Part shown: piece after piece, positions 63,972-64,000 of the stretch
Numbering within the stretch: the stretch's first letter is position 1
How the letters are laid out: every line of letters starts with the position of its first letter
From: Prorocentrum cordatum
Taxonomy: Eukaryota; Sar; Dinophyceae; Prorocentrales; Prorocentraceae
Direction of reading: 5' to 3'
Length of the DNA stretch: 64,000 nt
Assembly (NCBI GenBank): GCA_963575745.1
Contig: CAUYUJ010014604.1
Coordinates: forward strand, 927,284 to 991,283
Notes under the pieces: model-generated
The model's input: the letters and a program-made list of their open reading frames with translations, nothing else
The model's database searches: none
Told to the model about the DNA's origin: nothing
Position numbers and translations under genes: made by a program

Positions 63972-64000
63972 CATTTTACCCGAACGCTCAGTGTTCTCAC

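Overview
The window looks like nuclear DNA of a dinoflagellate. The best evidence is four relics of the dinoflagellate trans-spliced leader (SL), each 20-60 nt upstream of an ATG that opens a coding region: 28105-28126 (19 of 22 bases match), 33951-33972 (20 of 22), 37198-37219 (17 of 22), and 56623-56644 on the minus strand (17 of 22). Relic SLs in genomic DNA mean that mature, trans-spliced mRNAs were reverse-transcribed and re-integrated. Other support is a eukaryotic intron with matching phase (39661-39762), extreme microsatellite content, GC-rich gene islands and dinoflagellate-style transposase remnants. I cannot fix the genus. No rRNA, tRNA, snRNA, CRISPR array, prokaryotic operon or telomere was found.

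Layout. 1-11 kb: microsatellites and a few weak, degenerate coding stretches. 11-20.6 kb: tandem and dispersed repeats. These include a macrosatellite (14.28-18.39 kb) whose units each carry a short perfect hairpin and a variable TATG/TA microsatellite, an approximately 870-bp segment present twice (12.29 and 19.73 kb), and GAGGCCCCAAGAG-type arrays. 21-27.2 kb: short tandem arrays, GGA tracts, and two of three copies of a mobile-looking 1.5-kb repeat; the third copy is at 59.17 kb. 28.1-36.0 kb: two retroposed, frameshifted coding regions, each behind a relic SL. 37.2-40.1 kb: a multi-exon coiled-coil gene. 40.9-45.4 kb: a Cys-rich gene whose interior was tandemly duplicated (1.45-kb unit); one copy later gained a 212-bp inverted-repeat transposon, and the other copy preserves the empty site. 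45.5-48.2 kb: an unrecognised, broken multi-exon gene. 49.1-50.5 kb: a degenerate Merlin/IS1595(ISXO2)-type DDE transposase. 51-55.9 kb: long palindromes, GGAATTCC-rich arrays and a 2-kb tandem duplication that includes part of a minus-strand retrogene (55.27-56.60 kb). 57.0-57.4 kb: a minus-strand transposase fragment resembling the KDZ/CxC group. 57.9-61.1 kb: palindromic repeats interrupted by the third 1.5-kb repeat. 61.4-64 kb: a GAT-rich tract and an approximately 0.7-kb tandem duplication.

The coding regions do not form a pathway. They look like host-derived or element-derived genes of unknown function that were copied through mRNA, duplicated, invaded by transposons and are decaying. 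Several frame breaks fall in homopolymer runs, so sequencing or assembly indels cannot be excluded for those genes. Most long ORFs in the window are artefacts of simple repeats (poly-MYVC, poly-HTYI, poly-E/G/R, APRGPQE-type).
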